From: Desulfoluna sp.
GTDB lineage: Bacteria; Desulfobacterota; Desulfobacteria; Desulfobacterales; Desulfolunaceae
NCBI RefSeq assembly: GCF_030145185.1
Contig: NZ_JAQYWB010000002.1
Location: 81,910 to 145,909, forward strand
Direction: 5' to 3'
Length of the DNA stretch: 64,000 nucleotides
The position numbers and the translations under genes were made by a program. The notes beneath the pieces were generated by a model that was given only the letters and a program-made list of their open reading frames with translations, was not told the origin of the DNA and did not search any database. How positions within the stretch are numbered: the stretch's first letter is position 1; each line of letters opens with the position of its first letter. This document shows positions 36,135-45,107 of the stretch, in pieces.

Positions 36135-39100
36135 TCACAAGGGAGGCCTGTCGGGTCTCTGATACGCCGGAGGGAGACTTTTAAACAGCTTGATCTTCCC
36201 GGAGCCCCCGGCCTGGGCATGGGCCAGATCGGCCACGGGGAGCCCCACCGACTGAACGGAAAACAGATTGGCTCCCTCCTGGCGATAAAGGGTCCGCCTC
36301 CAGGGTTCGTAATACGGAGAGACCGCGAGGCTGCCGCCGTAAAACCCGGTGTTGCAGATGACCACGTTGCAGTAGAGGGTCTTGGAGAGGGCGTCGGCCA
36401 AATGGTAAAAGGAGTCAATGTCCCGGTTGTAAGCCAGAACAAAGAGATGGTGAATCTGCCCCCGATAGATGGCGTAACGTTCCACATCCATAAAATCGTA
36501 GCAGATGCAGACCCCGATCCGGCCGTACCCCCCGGCATCGATGATCCAGACCGCAGGATCCGGCACAAAGGTGTTCCCACTCCTTACAATCCCGCTCTCC
36601 TCGGGCGGGGCCATGAAACTCTTGCCAAACCAGAAGGTGCTGCATCGTCCGGACTCACGGGGATTTAGCCAATGCCGCGGGACGGTCACCACGGCCCGAT
36701 TGCGAACTCGCTTGGTCTCGGGGTTCACCAGGTAGTCCACCCCGGTGACCACCGCCACCCCGCTTCGAATGGAGAGGCGCTTGAGGCTCTCCAGCCGATG
36801 CACCGGCAGGGCCAGCTCCGGCATGACGATAAACGAAGGGATGGGGCCTGCCTGGGTGAGAATTCGAAACCCCTCCCGAATCTGGTGCCAGGCACGGTCG
36901 CCCTCGGCCCGACTCATGCGGGGCGTCTCCTTCCAGGCGGCCCGGGCGTCGGTGGTGGTCTGAATAAACCCGACCCGCAGCAGGGGTCGATAGGCCCCCT
37001 GCTGGAGGTCCCTGGCGGCGGTGGCGTGGTGGACCATGGAGACGGGAATCAGCTGTCTCAGGTGCCGGGTCCGTCCACCGGATTGATGACGTTCCAGGGT
37101 CTGCATCGCCGCCTCCACCTGACGGTGAAAGACGGCAAGATCACCGCAGACAGGAGGATCAAGCAGGGTGTCATCCCCGTCCACATCGCCTCCCTGCCGC
37201 CGAATAATCAGGGTTTCCAATTGGCGCGGCTCCAGGACCCCCAGAAGAAGCCGCCGGGTGTCAGACGAGATAGACAGGGACTCAATCAGGCCGTGGATGG
37301 GCACATCCGTCAGGTGGCCAAAGGGATGCGCGAGGTACCCGGGAAGGTCGAAACAGCGCCGGAGGGTTCCCAGCAGAATCAAGGCCAGACTGCGTGTGGC
37401 GGCCCACACCAGCTGCCGCTCACCCAAGGCCTCTACCGGGGGAATCACCCCGCCCCCTGCCCCCTCCGGGGAAAGACGCGGGAGTGCCTCGGTGACCTGT
37501 CGGCGCCAGGATTCCCAGGAAGAGACGTGACCCCCATCTCCCCCCCAGCACCTGGGAATAAAAACCTCCTCGGGCTGGAGACACCGCGCCCCGTCTTTCA
37601 TCAGGTGATGGCAGGCCTGACGGGCGACAAACAAGGCGGTCCACTCCGAGGCCCTGGGATCAAAGAGCTCTGCCGAATCCGGCGTCAAAGCCGTCACCCA
37701 CTCATTTAAAGGCGTCTCATCCGGCCTCGGCCCGCTTCCGGCCGCCGCAACCCGCTGGGGCCTCCGCGTGTCGAGACGCTGCTGTTCCATATAAAAACGA
37801 AACGCCGAGACGCCCTTCGGGTCCATGTCTCGGGGCAGCGCCTCCAGTCCCCTCAAGGAAAACCCTCTCTCATCAAAAATCTCCCGGGCGGCCCCTAAGG
37901 CCTCACCGAGCGCCCTCAGTGCGGACGCCACCAGGGGAGACCCCTCCACCCTCAGCGCCAGCCCCTCACGAGCCAAGGCTTCCAGGAAGACGCGCGCCCC
38001 CTCCCTCTCGCCGTCAAGTCGCCGGACATCGAGGCATATCCGCATGCAGGTGCCCGCCTCCCGTGCCATCCGCCCCAGAAGAAGGGCCGCAAGGTAAGGC
38101 CCATCCTCTCTGTCAAGGGGGAGGCGATCCAGGAGCGGGGCCAGGGTGCTGAAGCCGCTGCGGCGCATGTGGCCGAGGGCTCGACTCCAGAGCGCAGGAA
38201 CCTCGGGATAGCGCTCCGCCGCCTCCAGAAGCACCAGAAGGCTGCGCTGTCTCTGACGCACCGAAATCATGCGCTGCTGGTAGAGACGGCTGGTCACCTC
38301 GTCATCGGTGCTGCCGTCGGCGCTCCGTTCCAGGGAACAGACCACCGAATGATCCGGTTCCGAGGCATCGGCCGCCCTGCGCGAGAGAAGGGCCGAAGCG
38401 AAATCGATACGCAATCGCTCCGAAATCCCCGTGCCGGCAAACGGGTCCAGAAGCAGAGACTCCAAGCGTGCGATGTGGTCCCGTTTGCCCCGACGATCCA
38501 AAAGGGTGTAGTCGGCGCTGTGGATGGAGGCCATGGCCTCCACGGGGCGTGTCACCTCAGGAAGAGGGTTGATGGCATCCAACCGCACCCCGTGATCCGA
38601 AGCCGTCCCCGAGGGCCACATCCCTTTAGGCAAGAGGGTGGCCCGGTGAATGCCCCCGAGACCCTTTGCCTGCAACAGGGCCTCATAGGTATCGATCCAG
38701 CCGGACAGACGCTCTGGGTCGCGTGCGATGATCACGTGCTCCGTGTCATGTCGAAAGTGAGCCACGGCTCCGGTCATGCCCTCGGCGTCAAAGGCCGCCA
38801 TCACCGCACGATCCACCGGGAGCATGGCCACATTCAAGAGAAAGCCCGACACGGACAGCTCCGCCGGCAGAGGATTCGGCCCCTCTCCCTGGCCCTCCCA
38901 GGTAAAATCGAGCATATCACCCAAAGCACCCACCGCCTCCGTGCCGATGGAGGAGGAGACCGATTGAACCCCCCGACGGGCCGCGGCCGCGCCATCCACC
39001 CCGGTGGTATCCAGGGTGAAGCTGGCCCAGTAAAGCTGTCGAACCGGGCCACCACCCTTCGGGCCGGAGAGATACGGTGTGGATTCGGGCAGAAGAATCC

Positions 39101-39635
39101 GCCCCTCATCCCCCCTGAAAAAGCCGGGAATCCCCAGCTCACTCTGCAAACCGGTCATGGCTCGGGTCGCCTGAAGAATATGACGCCGATAGGCGGGCCA
39201 GACCCGGGTGGGATGGCGGTAGAGACGGGCAGAGGTCCTGCGGTGCCACCCCTGACGATACCGGGCCATGCCACCGCTGCGATCAATCCACTCCGACCGG
39301 TGAAGCCGGCTGCCATAGCTCCACAAGGGCATGACGGCCTCCACGGCGGACCCCAGGGCCTGGACCAGGGCGATCCAGAGAACCTGATCGGACAAATCCA
39401 GGCAAAACCCCACCTCTTTCGGCGTCCGAACCGGCACCAGGGGACGGGGTGAAAAATCACCGGCGGTGAGGCGTCCCTTCAACTCCGCAACCAGGGCCGG
39501 GGCGTCTACTGCCCGCCTCACCATGGCCCCAATATCCACCCACTCCCCATGCCACATCTCATGGCGAACGAACGTTTGAAACGCCCAGTAGAGATTTTCC
39601 GTATACCCGGCTCTCTCAAGAAACCTCTGATCCAT
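36135..39635 (-). CDS. Reverse-transcriptase-like/nitrilase fusion protein (DRT1/UG-type)
   Basis: A 1166-residue protein. Residues ~1-430 resemble UG/defence reverse transcriptases: LDLSDQVLWIALVQALG (about 77-93), PLWSYGSRLHRSEW (about 98-111), motif A-like YWASFTLDTTG (about 201), motif B-like LPAELSVSGFLLNVAMLPVD (about 254-273) and motif C-like FRHDTEHVIIA (about 293). In motif C the YxDD acidic pair reads T-E, so polymerase activity is doubtful. Residues ~430-880 are helical. Residues ~900-1160 form a nitrilase with Glu ~940 (VMPELALP), Lys ~1005 (FGKSFMAP) and Cys ~1045 (VCICYDFMD), an intact triad. DRT type 1 antiphage proteins share the RT-nitrilase layout. I start at ATG 39635, after a G-rich run; 42 upstream codons are open but featureless. 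No other defence gene adjoins it. Confidence 0.75.
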   Translation of the reverse strand: MDQRFLERAGYTENLYWAFQTFVRHEMWHGEWVDIGAMVRRAVDAPALVAELKGRLTAGDFSPRPLVPVRTPKEVGFCLDLSDQVLWIALVQALGSAVEAVMPLWSYGSRLHRSEWIDRSGGMARYRQGWHRRTSARLYRHPTRVWPAYRRHILQATRAMTGLQSELGIPGFFRGDEGRILLPESTPYLSGPKGGGPVRQLYWASFTLDTTGVDGAAAARRGVQSVSSSIGTEAVGALGDMLDFTWEGQGEGPNPLPAELSVSGFLLNVAMLPVDRAVMAAFDAEGMTGAVAHFRHDTEHVIIARDPERLSGWIDTYEALLQAKGLGGIHRATLLPKGMWPSGTASDHGVRLDAINPLPEVTRPVEAMASIHSADYTLLDRRGKRDHIARLESLLLDPFAGTGISERLRIDFASALLSRRAADASEPDHSVVCSLERSADGSTDDEVTSRLYQQRMISVRQRQRSLLVLLEAAERYPEVPALWSRALGHMRRSGFSTLAPLLDRLPLDREDGPYLAALLLGRMAREAGTCMRICLDVRRLDGEREGARVFLEALAREGLALRVEGSPLVASALRALGEALGAAREIFDERGFSLRGLEALPRDMDPKGVSAFRFYMEQQRLDTRRPQRVAAAGSGPRPDETPLNEWVTALTPDSAELFDPRASEWTALFVARQACHHLMKDGARCLQPEEVFIPRCWGGDGGHVSSWESWRRQVTEALPRLSPEGAGGGVIPPVEALGERQLVWAATRSLALILLGTLRRCFDLPGYLAHPFGHLTDVPIHGLIESLSISSDTRRLLLGVLEPRQLETLIIRRQGGDVDGDDTLLDPPVCGDLAVFHRQVEAAMQTLERHQSGGRTRHLRQLIPVSMVHHATAARDLQQGAYRPLLRVGFIQTTTDARAAWKETPRMSRAEGDRAWHQIREGFRILTQAGPIPSFIVMPELALPVHRLESLKRLSIRSGVAVVTGVDYLVNPETKRVRNRAVVTVPRHWLNPRESGRCSTFWFGKSFMAPPEESGIVRSGNTFVPDPAVWIIDAGGYGRIGVCICYDFMDVERYAIYRGQIHHLFVLAYNRDIDSFYHLADALSKTLYCNVVICNTGFYGGSLAVSPYYEPWRRTLYRQEGANLFSVQSVGLPVADLAHAQAGGSGKIKLFKSLPPAYQRPDRPPL

Positions 39636-39693
39636 ACCCCCCCCCTTTTTCAAGACTCCAGACAGGATGGTCCTTAACTTCCGACTGGTTATC

Positions 39694-39722
39694 CCTATAC
39701 ACCCAAAATCCCGAGACCTCAA
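39694..39722 (-). promoter_or_regulatory. Candidate promoter of the RT-nitrilase gene
   Basis: On the minus strand TTGAGG, 17 bases, TATAGG, ~60 bp before the ATG. Each box matches 4 of 6. The 39636-39956 gap otherwise contains no gene; I cannot tell whether it encodes a non-coding RNA partner. Confidence 0.35.
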
Positions 39723-39841
39723 CGGGCCAATGGGTTCCCCCTGTGAGGTAAACCGAAACACCGAAAGGGACTCACGAGGTCAACACCCTTGTTTTACAGA
39801 GCATAACAGCCTTGTCATCTCAACGAAAATCATGCCTCATC

Positions 39842-39871
39842 TTGACACCACGGCAACCCATCTCTTATACT
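39842..39871 (+). promoter_or_regulatory. Sigma-70 promoter of the 39957-40376 gene
   Basis: TTGACA (39842-39847), 18 bases, TATACT (39866-39871), leaving a leader of about 80 bases before the ATG at 39957. Confidence 0.7.
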
Positions 39872-39956
39872 CCCCCTTTGCAATCAGAGAACTCACCGAC
39901 CGCCCTGCCTGCCCGTCCTAAGGCGTCGGCCACTTACCTTATAAAGGAGCCACACC

Positions 39957-40376
39957 ATGACCCATCCCACCATTTTAAATGCCGTTAACGCCTTCACCGA
40001 GAGTTGGACCGAGACGGAAACACGCATGAAGGAAGCCTTTCTAAACCTCAAAGACTACCTCGAAACAAAAGAGGGGGTCACCCTGGATTTCAACAGTCGC
40101 CCCGGCGTCAGCTACTCCCTCAGGGCCTGCCACGCCGCCCAGACGGAGAGGGATCTCTTTGTCATGATGGACGTCATCGACGACGACCCGGCCGAACGCT
40201 GGCTCTCTGTCTGCTTTTACGGAGACATGATCACCGACCCCGAGGAAGAAGGCGACCTGATCCCCGAAGGCCTGAAAGGAAGTGACGGCTACTGCTTTGA
40301 TATGGATGATTATGACGAAGAGAAGGTGGCCTACCTGAAAGCCCGTTTTGATGAGGCCTGCACAAACGCCTCCTGA
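39957..40376 (+). CDS. Hypothetical small acidic protein
   Basis: A 139-residue cytosolic-looking protein I do not recognise. It starts with an amphipathic helix (about 5-38), then alternates beta strands (GVTLDFNSRPGVSYSLRACH, LFVMMDVIDDD, WLSVCFYGDMI) and ends in an acidic stretch (FDMDDYDEEKVAYLKARFDE). The net charge is strongly negative and there is no signal peptide or membrane segment. AAGGAG precedes the ATG and a strong promoter and terminator frame it, so it is a real single-gene transcript. It is divergent from the RT-nitrilase gene, sharing a 320-bp control region. Confidence 0.75.
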   Translation: MTHPTILNAVNAFTESWTETETRMKEAFLNLKDYLETKEGVTLDFNSRPGVSYSLRACHAAQTERDLFVMMDVIDDDPAERWLSVCFYGDMITDPEEEGDLIPEGLKGSDGYCFDMDDYDEEKVAYLKARFDEACTNAS

Positions 40377-40418
40377 AGAAGACCGGCACCCACGCCACCC
40401 GAGCCCCTGCCCGGGGGG

Positions 40419-40468
40419 AGAAAAAAAACAGGCGAGGAGCACTCGCGTGCCACCTCGCCTGGTTTTTT
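40419..40468. terminator. Bidirectional terminator
   Basis: CAGGCGAGG (40429-40437) pairs with CCTCGCCTG (40453-40461), with an inner GCAC/GTGC stem. Eight A precede and six T follow, so it can serve both the hypothetical gene and convergent yhbY. Confidence 0.92.
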
Positions 40469-40547
40469 GTATACATAAAAGCTTCAAAAAAACACGATCA
40501 CATGAACTTGGAACACCGCTCCACTCTCACGTCATACCGCGCTATTT

Positions 40548-40874
40548 TCACGCAAGATCCTGGCGTGTCTTGGGAACGGTAATCTGCCGTTTCTTTGAAT
40601 CTTTCTGGGGACGATAAAAAATGGCCACGTGGCCGATGATACCCGCCAGACAGCTGTCCGTCCGGCTCTCAAGCTCTTCCGAGAGGGTCTGCTTGGCCTC
40701 TTTTTCCTTAAAGTCTAAGAATTTCACCTTGATCAATTCATGGGTGTCAAGGGCCTCCTCCATGGAGAGAATCAAAGCGTCTGTCACCCCTTTTTGCCCC
40801 ACAAAAACAACCGGCTTAAACCCGTGGGCCAACCCCCGTAAATATTTTCTCTGAAATCCCTGCAGCTCTTTCAC
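40548..40874 (-). CDS. yhbY: CRM-domain ribosome assembly protein YhbY
   Basis: A 108-residue RNA-binding protein with the CRM domain of YhbY, associated with pre-50S particles. It begins VKELQGFQRKYLRGLAHGFK, followed by the conserved VVFVGQKGVTDALI and the GxxG-type loop region, and IGHVAIFYRPQ at the end. The start is GTG 40874, with GGGAGAG about 7 bp upstream; a longer open frame to 41030 has no family similarity. A ~15-residue tail follows the domain. Confidence 0.9.
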   Translation of the reverse strand: MKELQGFQRKYLRGLAHGFKPVVFVGQKGVTDALILSMEEALDTHELIKVKFLDFKEKEAKQTLSEELESRTDSCLAGIIGHVAIFYRPQKDSKKRQITVPKTRQDLA

Positions 40875-41109
40875 GTCACTTCTCTCCCAGGCCTGCACTG
40901 CGGCCTCATCGCTTCGACGCCTTGACGGCACCGTCAAGCATGGTGGTATCGCTTCATTGTGTTTCACGGATGCCCCAAACGGGGCACTGCCGCAGACCAT
41001 TCTGCGGCCCCTGTCTCGAAGGGTTGCCATCCATGGCGACCTTCCAAGACCTGCATCATACCTTCACGTCACGTCCAAGGCAAGTCCGTAGCCTTCCTGT
41101 CAATTCTCC

Positions 41110-41138
41110 TTGATAAGTCACATTTCGTCTGGTATACT
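41110..41138 (+). promoter_or_regulatory. Sigma-70 promoter of the tetR-type gene
   Basis: TTGATA (41110-41115), 17 bases, TATACT (41133-41138). The transcript would begin near 41145, giving a ~230-base leader. The 40875-41372 gap holds nothing else recognisable apart from the operator. Confidence 0.7.
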
Positions 41139-41160
41139 GGTGTTAACTTTACGGTATCTC

Positions 41161-41178
41161 GTTTCCATACATGGAAAC
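41161..41178. promoter_or_regulatory. Palindromic operator, probably for the TetR-type regulator
   Basis: GTTTCCAT-AC-ATGGAAAC is a perfect 8-bp inverted repeat about 16-33 bases after the predicted start point. Its size and place fit autorepression by a TetR-family dimer. Confidence 0.6.
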
Positions 41179-41372
41179 AGTTACAGCTAAGCTCGACCCT
41201 TCCACACTGCGATAACTATCACTAGAGGTTTAATCAAAGCCCCTTCCATACAGGCTGGTTCAATCCGTCACAATTCGGAGTCGTAACTTCCACATACAAT
41301 CTTTGCGCGCGATGGACGGACCTCTTGTATGCGATCAATAGGCGCATAACGTAACAATCAGGATTCTTGGAC

Positions 41373-41990
41373 ATGATGGACAATAAATCAAAGTTTCTCA
41401 AGCTGAAAGAGGGTGAACGCGAGGCTCGAAGAGAGATTCTCATCGAAGCCACTCTGGAACTTTTCGGCAAGAAACCCTTCGATGAAATCGGCGTCAGAGA
41501 CATTGCTGCCGCTGTCGGCGTATCTCCCGCATCGATGTACCGGTATTTCCCCAGTAGAGAAGATCTCTTTGTAGAGGCCTTCATCAAAGACCTCCGGGAA
41601 ATGGAAAAATGGCTCGGCAATCTTTTGGATGCTAACGAGGAGCTCTCTCTGGAAGACTTTTCAGACTCGCTGATCCGATACCTGATTGACAGCGAGCCCA
41701 CCTTTCAGATGATGAGCTACCTGATGATCAAGGGGTCCATGACCCCGGACCTGCTGCGCAAATACAACGGCGTTCAGCGGGCCATGCTCAACAAATTTGA
41801 GCAGGTGCTCAAGCGCAACGGCATCGAATGCTCAGACCGCATCCACGCCCACGCTTTCTACGCCTCTCTCAACGGCATTCTGATGACCTTCCGAAACTAC
41901 CCTGGCCGTACCCGCGAGGAGATCGAAAAGCACATCAACCGCCTCTCATCCCTCCTGTGCAAAATGCTTCGCGCCAGCACCGAATCATAG
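41373..41990 (+). CDS. TetR/AcrR family transcriptional regulator
   Basis: A 205-residue regulator. The N-terminal HTH domain (about 15-65) has the family pattern ILIEATLELFGKKPFDEIGV followed by RDIAAAVGVSPASMYRYFPS and REDLFVEAF. The helical C-terminal part (about 75-200) would bind an unknown ligand and dimerise. ATG 41373 is preferred to a TTG two codons earlier. A palindrome lies in its leader, so it probably regulates itself. The adjacent genes (yhbY, pabBC) are convergent or have their own context and are not obvious targets. Confidence 0.92.
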   Translation: MMDNKSKFLKLKEGEREARREILIEATLELFGKKPFDEIGVRDIAAAVGVSPASMYRYFPSREDLFVEAFIKDLREMEKWLGNLLDANEELSLEDFSDSLIRYLIDSEPTFQMMSYLMIKGSMTPDLLRKYNGVQRAMLNKFEQVLKRNGIECSDRIHAHAFYASLNGILMTFRNYPGRTREEIEKHINRLSSLLCKMLRASTES

Positions 41991-42029
41991 CCCTACCCCC
42001 CCCCTTGCGGAACATCCGCCGAAAATGCA

Positions 42030-42054
42030 GCAGGCCGAAAGGCCTGCTTTTTTG
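42030..42054 (+). terminator. Rho-independent terminator after tetR
   Basis: GCAGGCC-gaaa-GGCCTGC with a GNRA-type loop and a T run, 39 bp after the stop. It lies just beyond the 3' end of convergent pabBC. Confidence 0.92.
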
Positions 42055-42064
42055 TTTTTAAGCC

Positions 42065-44302
42065 CTACCGTCGAATCCCCAGCCTCGTATTCAGATCGGC
42101 GCAGAGACCCTCGGCCCCACCTTTCATCTCCATTCCATCCACCGACAGCACCGGGACGGCCCCCATGAGGGCGTTGGTGGCCATCACCCCGTCCATGGCG
42201 GACAGGTCCGTGACATCAAGCCGCTCCTGGACCCTTCGGTACCCCCAGGCGTCCAGAACCGACAGCACCTGGGCCTGCATCACCCCGGGAAGCACATGGG
42301 CCGACAAAGGCAGAATCGCCCGGTCTCCAGAGAGAGCGATGAGATTGGCCGTGGCCAGCTCCGAAACAGAGCCATCGGCATTCAGTAAAAGAGCGTCCTC
42401 GGCCTCCATGGCTCCGGCATAAGCCAAAGCCTTCAGGCTTAGCAGGTAATTAAGGCTCTTGTGATCGGCAAGGGGGGAGGTGCGGGGATAGGGAAAGGTG
42501 ACCACGCTGAGCCCTTTTTTTCCGGAGACCGTCAGCCTATGGGTGTAAGGTCGCGCGGTCAGGACCAGGTGCCCTCCGAACCCGGCACCTCTCTCTTGCC
42601 CCTCTCCCACCATGATTTTGACCGCCGCGGTCTTCTCCTCCAGCCCATTGGCCTCAACAAGCTGAGAAATAATCGTCTCCCAGGTCAAATCGGGCAACGC
42701 CGCGCCGAAGAGCCCTCGCCAGCTTTTCTCAAGCCGCGCAAGATGCTGCGCAAGAAACGGCGCCTGGCCCCTCTCCACGCGCAGGGTCTCAAACACTCCG
42801 GCGCCATACTGCACAGCCCGGCTCATTACAGGGAGGCTCGCCTCGCCTGCCGCCGTCAGACGCCCATCCAGCCAGACCCACTCGTCTCCCTCCGTCGCCG
42901 GCCGACGCCCTGTAAACGCCTTCATCAAGGTCTCTCCCTTATGAAGGGTCTCCTCGTACTCCGCTTCGGGATCGGAGTCGTACACCACCCCCCCCCCAAC
43001 GGAAAAGACCACCCGCCCCTGTGAAAGGGTGGCGGTGCGGATGGCAATGGAGAGATCCAGAGTGTCGTGAAAACTGAGATACCCGATGGAACCGGTATAG
43101 AGATGCCGCGCATCGCTCTCCATCTCATCAATGATCTCCATGGAGCGGATCTTCGGGCAGCCGGTGATGGAGCCCCCGGGAAAGGTGGCTCGAAGCAGAT
43201 CGACCGCATCGACCCCGTCATCCAACTGTCCGTCCACCAGGGAGACCAGGTGAAACACATTTTTGTAGGCCTCGACCCGCTTGTGCTCACGGACCCTGAC
43301 ACTTCCTGCCTGACACACCTTGCCCATGTCGTTTCGCATAAGATCCACAATCATGGAGAGCTCTGCGTCGTCCTTGGGGCTTGAAGAGAGCTCCTGCCGG
43401 AGGGCGTCATCGTCTTCAGGCGTCTTTCCCCGGGGGCGGGTGCCCTTGATGGGACGCGCCTCCACGGCTCCCTGGTCCCTCTTGATGAACCGCTCCGGAG
43501 AGGTGGAGACGATTTGATGGGAACCGGCCTGGACATAGGCAAAGAACGGGGCCGGGTTGTCGGCAAAGAGCGCCAGAAAGAGAGCATACGGATCGCCGGT
43601 AAAGTGGCCCTCAAAGCGCTGGGACATGTTCACCTGATAGATGTCTCCGGAACCAATGTACCCCTTGATACGCTCAATGGCGGCCATGTACCCCGGCAAA
43701 TCAAAGTTGGAGACAAAATCCCCTCCCCCGAAACGGCCGGGAGAGGGCAGGGGGCACGCAAGACGTGCCTGAAAGACCCGGGAGGCCTCATCGATCTCTG
43801 CCTCACTTCTCCCCGTCACCCAGAGCACCCTCTCCCCTAAGAGGCGATCCTCAACCACCAGAATCCTCGGAGCAGACAGCCAGAGATGGGGAAGCTGAAA
43901 ACGATCCAGGGTCGTGCGGGGAAGCCGCTCCACGACATCCTTCAGGTCATAGGAGAAGTAGCCGAAAAGCCCAGATGCCACGGGTCCCCAGGCCTGGTCA
44001 CCGGTCAAGGCAAACCGGGAGGTCAGCGCCCGCACCGTATCAAAGGGATCGGCGATGAAGGTCTCCTGCCGACCCTCCCCGGCAAGGGTCATGGACCCGC
44101 CGTAACCGGAGAGCGTGAGCCAGGGTCGGGTCGCCAGCATATTGTATCGAGCGGAATCCAGGGTTCCGCCGCTGAGCAGCACCACGGTCCCCTCATCCTT
44201 TGCAAAACGAGACGCAAAGCGCTCAAAGGGTTCCGTGAGTTCCAGCTCTGTTCGCTTGACTGTCAAGCCATCCGGCCATGAATTGAAAAGCCTGTCCAAC
44301 AC
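42065..44302 (-). CDS. pabBC: Fused aminodeoxychorismate synthase component I and aminodeoxychorismate lyase
   Basis: A 745-residue fusion for p-aminobenzoate (folate precursor) synthesis. The PabB part (about 1-460) makes 4-amino-4-deoxychorismate from chorismate and ammonia; it has ARPIKGTRPRGKTPEDD, SSPKDDAELSMIVDLMRNDMG and FPGGSITGCPK. The PabC part (about 480-745) is a PLP fold IV lyase that releases pyruvate; HKSLNYLLSLKALAYA carries the PLP lysine region. I start at GTG 44302, with GGAGG six bases upstream; the frame is open to 44338. It follows pabA on the same strand, giving both components in one operon. Confidence 0.94.
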   Translation of the reverse strand: MLDRLFNSWPDGLTVKRTELELTEPFERFASRFAKDEGTVVLLSGGTLDSARYNMLATRPWLTLSGYGGSMTLAGEGRQETFIADPFDTVRALTSRFALTGDQAWGPVASGLFGYFSYDLKDVVERLPRTTLDRFQLPHLWLSAPRILVVEDRLLGERVLWVTGRSEAEIDEASRVFQARLACPLPSPGRFGGGDFVSNFDLPGYMAAIERIKGYIGSGDIYQVNMSQRFEGHFTGDPYALFLALFADNPAPFFAYVQAGSHQIVSTSPERFIKRDQGAVEARPIKGTRPRGKTPEDDDALRQELSSSPKDDAELSMIVDLMRNDMGKVCQAGSVRVREHKRVEAYKNVFHLVSLVDGQLDDGVDAVDLLRATFPGGSITGCPKIRSMEIIDEMESDARHLYTGSIGYLSFHDTLDLSIAIRTATLSQGRVVFSVGGGVVYDSDPEAEYEETLHKGETLMKAFTGRRPATEGDEWVWLDGRLTAAGEASLPVMSRAVQYGAGVFETLRVERGQAPFLAQHLARLEKSWRGLFGAALPDLTWETIISQLVEANGLEEKTAAVKIMVGEGQERGAGFGGHLVLTARPYTHRLTVSGKKGLSVVTFPYPRTSPLADHKSLNYLLSLKALAYAGAMEAEDALLLNADGSVSELATANLIALSGDRAILPLSAHVLPGVMQAQVLSVLDAWGYRRVQERLDVTDLSAMDGVMATNALMGAVPVLSVDGMEMKGGAEGLCADLNTRLGIRR

Positions 44303-44354
44303 CTTGGGCCTCCATGTGTCGAGGGTTCCGTAACACACCGATGAGATCGATCTG

Positions 44355-44948
44355 TTACGCGTTTATCCGGTTCAACGGTCCGAGATTCAGGAAATTAGCC
44401 ACCATGGTCCGGCCGTGATCCGTCATAAAACTCTCCGGGTGGAACTGCACCCCCCACAAGGGAAACTCCCGGTGGGCCAGCCCCATGATCACCCCGTCAT
44501 CGGAGTGGGCCGTCACCTCAAGGGGCGCCCCCTCGGCCATCTCCACCATAAGCGAGTGATACCGGGCCACACGCACCGGCGAGGGGACCCCCTCAAACAC
44601 CCCCTCACCCGTGTGAACAATAGGGCTCTGCTTCCCATGAACCGGCAGGGGAGCCCTGACGGTCTGGCCCCCGAAGGCCTCATTGATGGACTGCATGCCG
44701 AGGCACACCCCCAGGATCGGCACCCGTTTATAAAAGGCGCGGATCATGGAAATGGACACTCCGGCGTGCTCCGGGGCCTTGGGGCCGGGGCTGATGAGAA
44801 TATAATCGGGGCCCAGAACCTCCGCCTGACGCAGGGAGATGGCATCACTTCGGAACACCTTGACAGAGAGACCGGCCATGCCCTTGAACATCTGGACCAG
44901 GTTGTAGGTAAAGGAGTCGTAGTTATCGATAACAAGCAGTGTGGCCAC
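44355..44948 (-). CDS. pabA: Aminodeoxychorismate synthase component II (glutamine amidotransferase)
   Basis: A 197-residue class I amidotransferase (PabA/TrpG family) supplying ammonia to PabB. It begins LLVIDNYDSFTYNLVQMF and has the oxyanion YILISPGPKAPEHAG, the nucleophile Cys in GVCLGMQSINEAFGG (about 82) and HPESFMTDHG with the catalytic His and Glu. I choose GTG 44948 because the typical family N-terminus follows it and GAGG lies 5 bp upstream; the open frame extends 27 codons further to 45029, through the preceding terminator. It could also serve anthranilate synthase, but linkage favours the folate role. Confidence 0.92.
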   Translation of the reverse strand: MATLLVIDNYDSFTYNLVQMFKGMAGLSVKVFRSDAISLRQAEVLGPDYILISPGPKAPEHAGVSISMIRAFYKRVPILGVCLGMQSINEAFGGQTVRAPLPVHGKQSPIVHTGEGVFEGVPSPVRVARYHSLMVEMAEGAPLEVTAHSDDGVIMGLAHREFPLWGVQFHPESFMTDHGRTMVANFLNLGPLNRINA

Positions 44949-44990
44949 GTCCACCTCTTTTAGTAAAATCATACGGTTGCAATGTGCCCG

Positions 44991-45026
44991 ACAAAAAAAA
45001 CCACCCGGAAACGCATCCGAGTGGTT
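44991..45026 (-). terminator. Rho-independent terminator after the FHA gene
   Basis: On the minus strand ACCACTCGGA pairs with TCCGGGTGGT (one T-G pair), then eight T. It separates the FHA gene from pabA. Confidence 0.88.
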
Positions 45027-45107
45027 CACACCTTACCCCACCTCCCCCGTCCCTTGTCAACGGCCCCCGTTGGGCAAAACGAGAAACAAGGCCCTTCCGG
45101 CAACGCC

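Noticed and set aside
38169..39452. 427-codon plus-strand ORF within the RT-nitrilase gene
   Set aside because: Antisense shadow; no recognisable motif and unusual composition.
41031..41372. Possible coding continuation of yhbY or a small gene in the tetR leader region
   Set aside because: The frame upstream of GTG 40874 lacks family similarity and no ORF with a ribosome binding site stands out.
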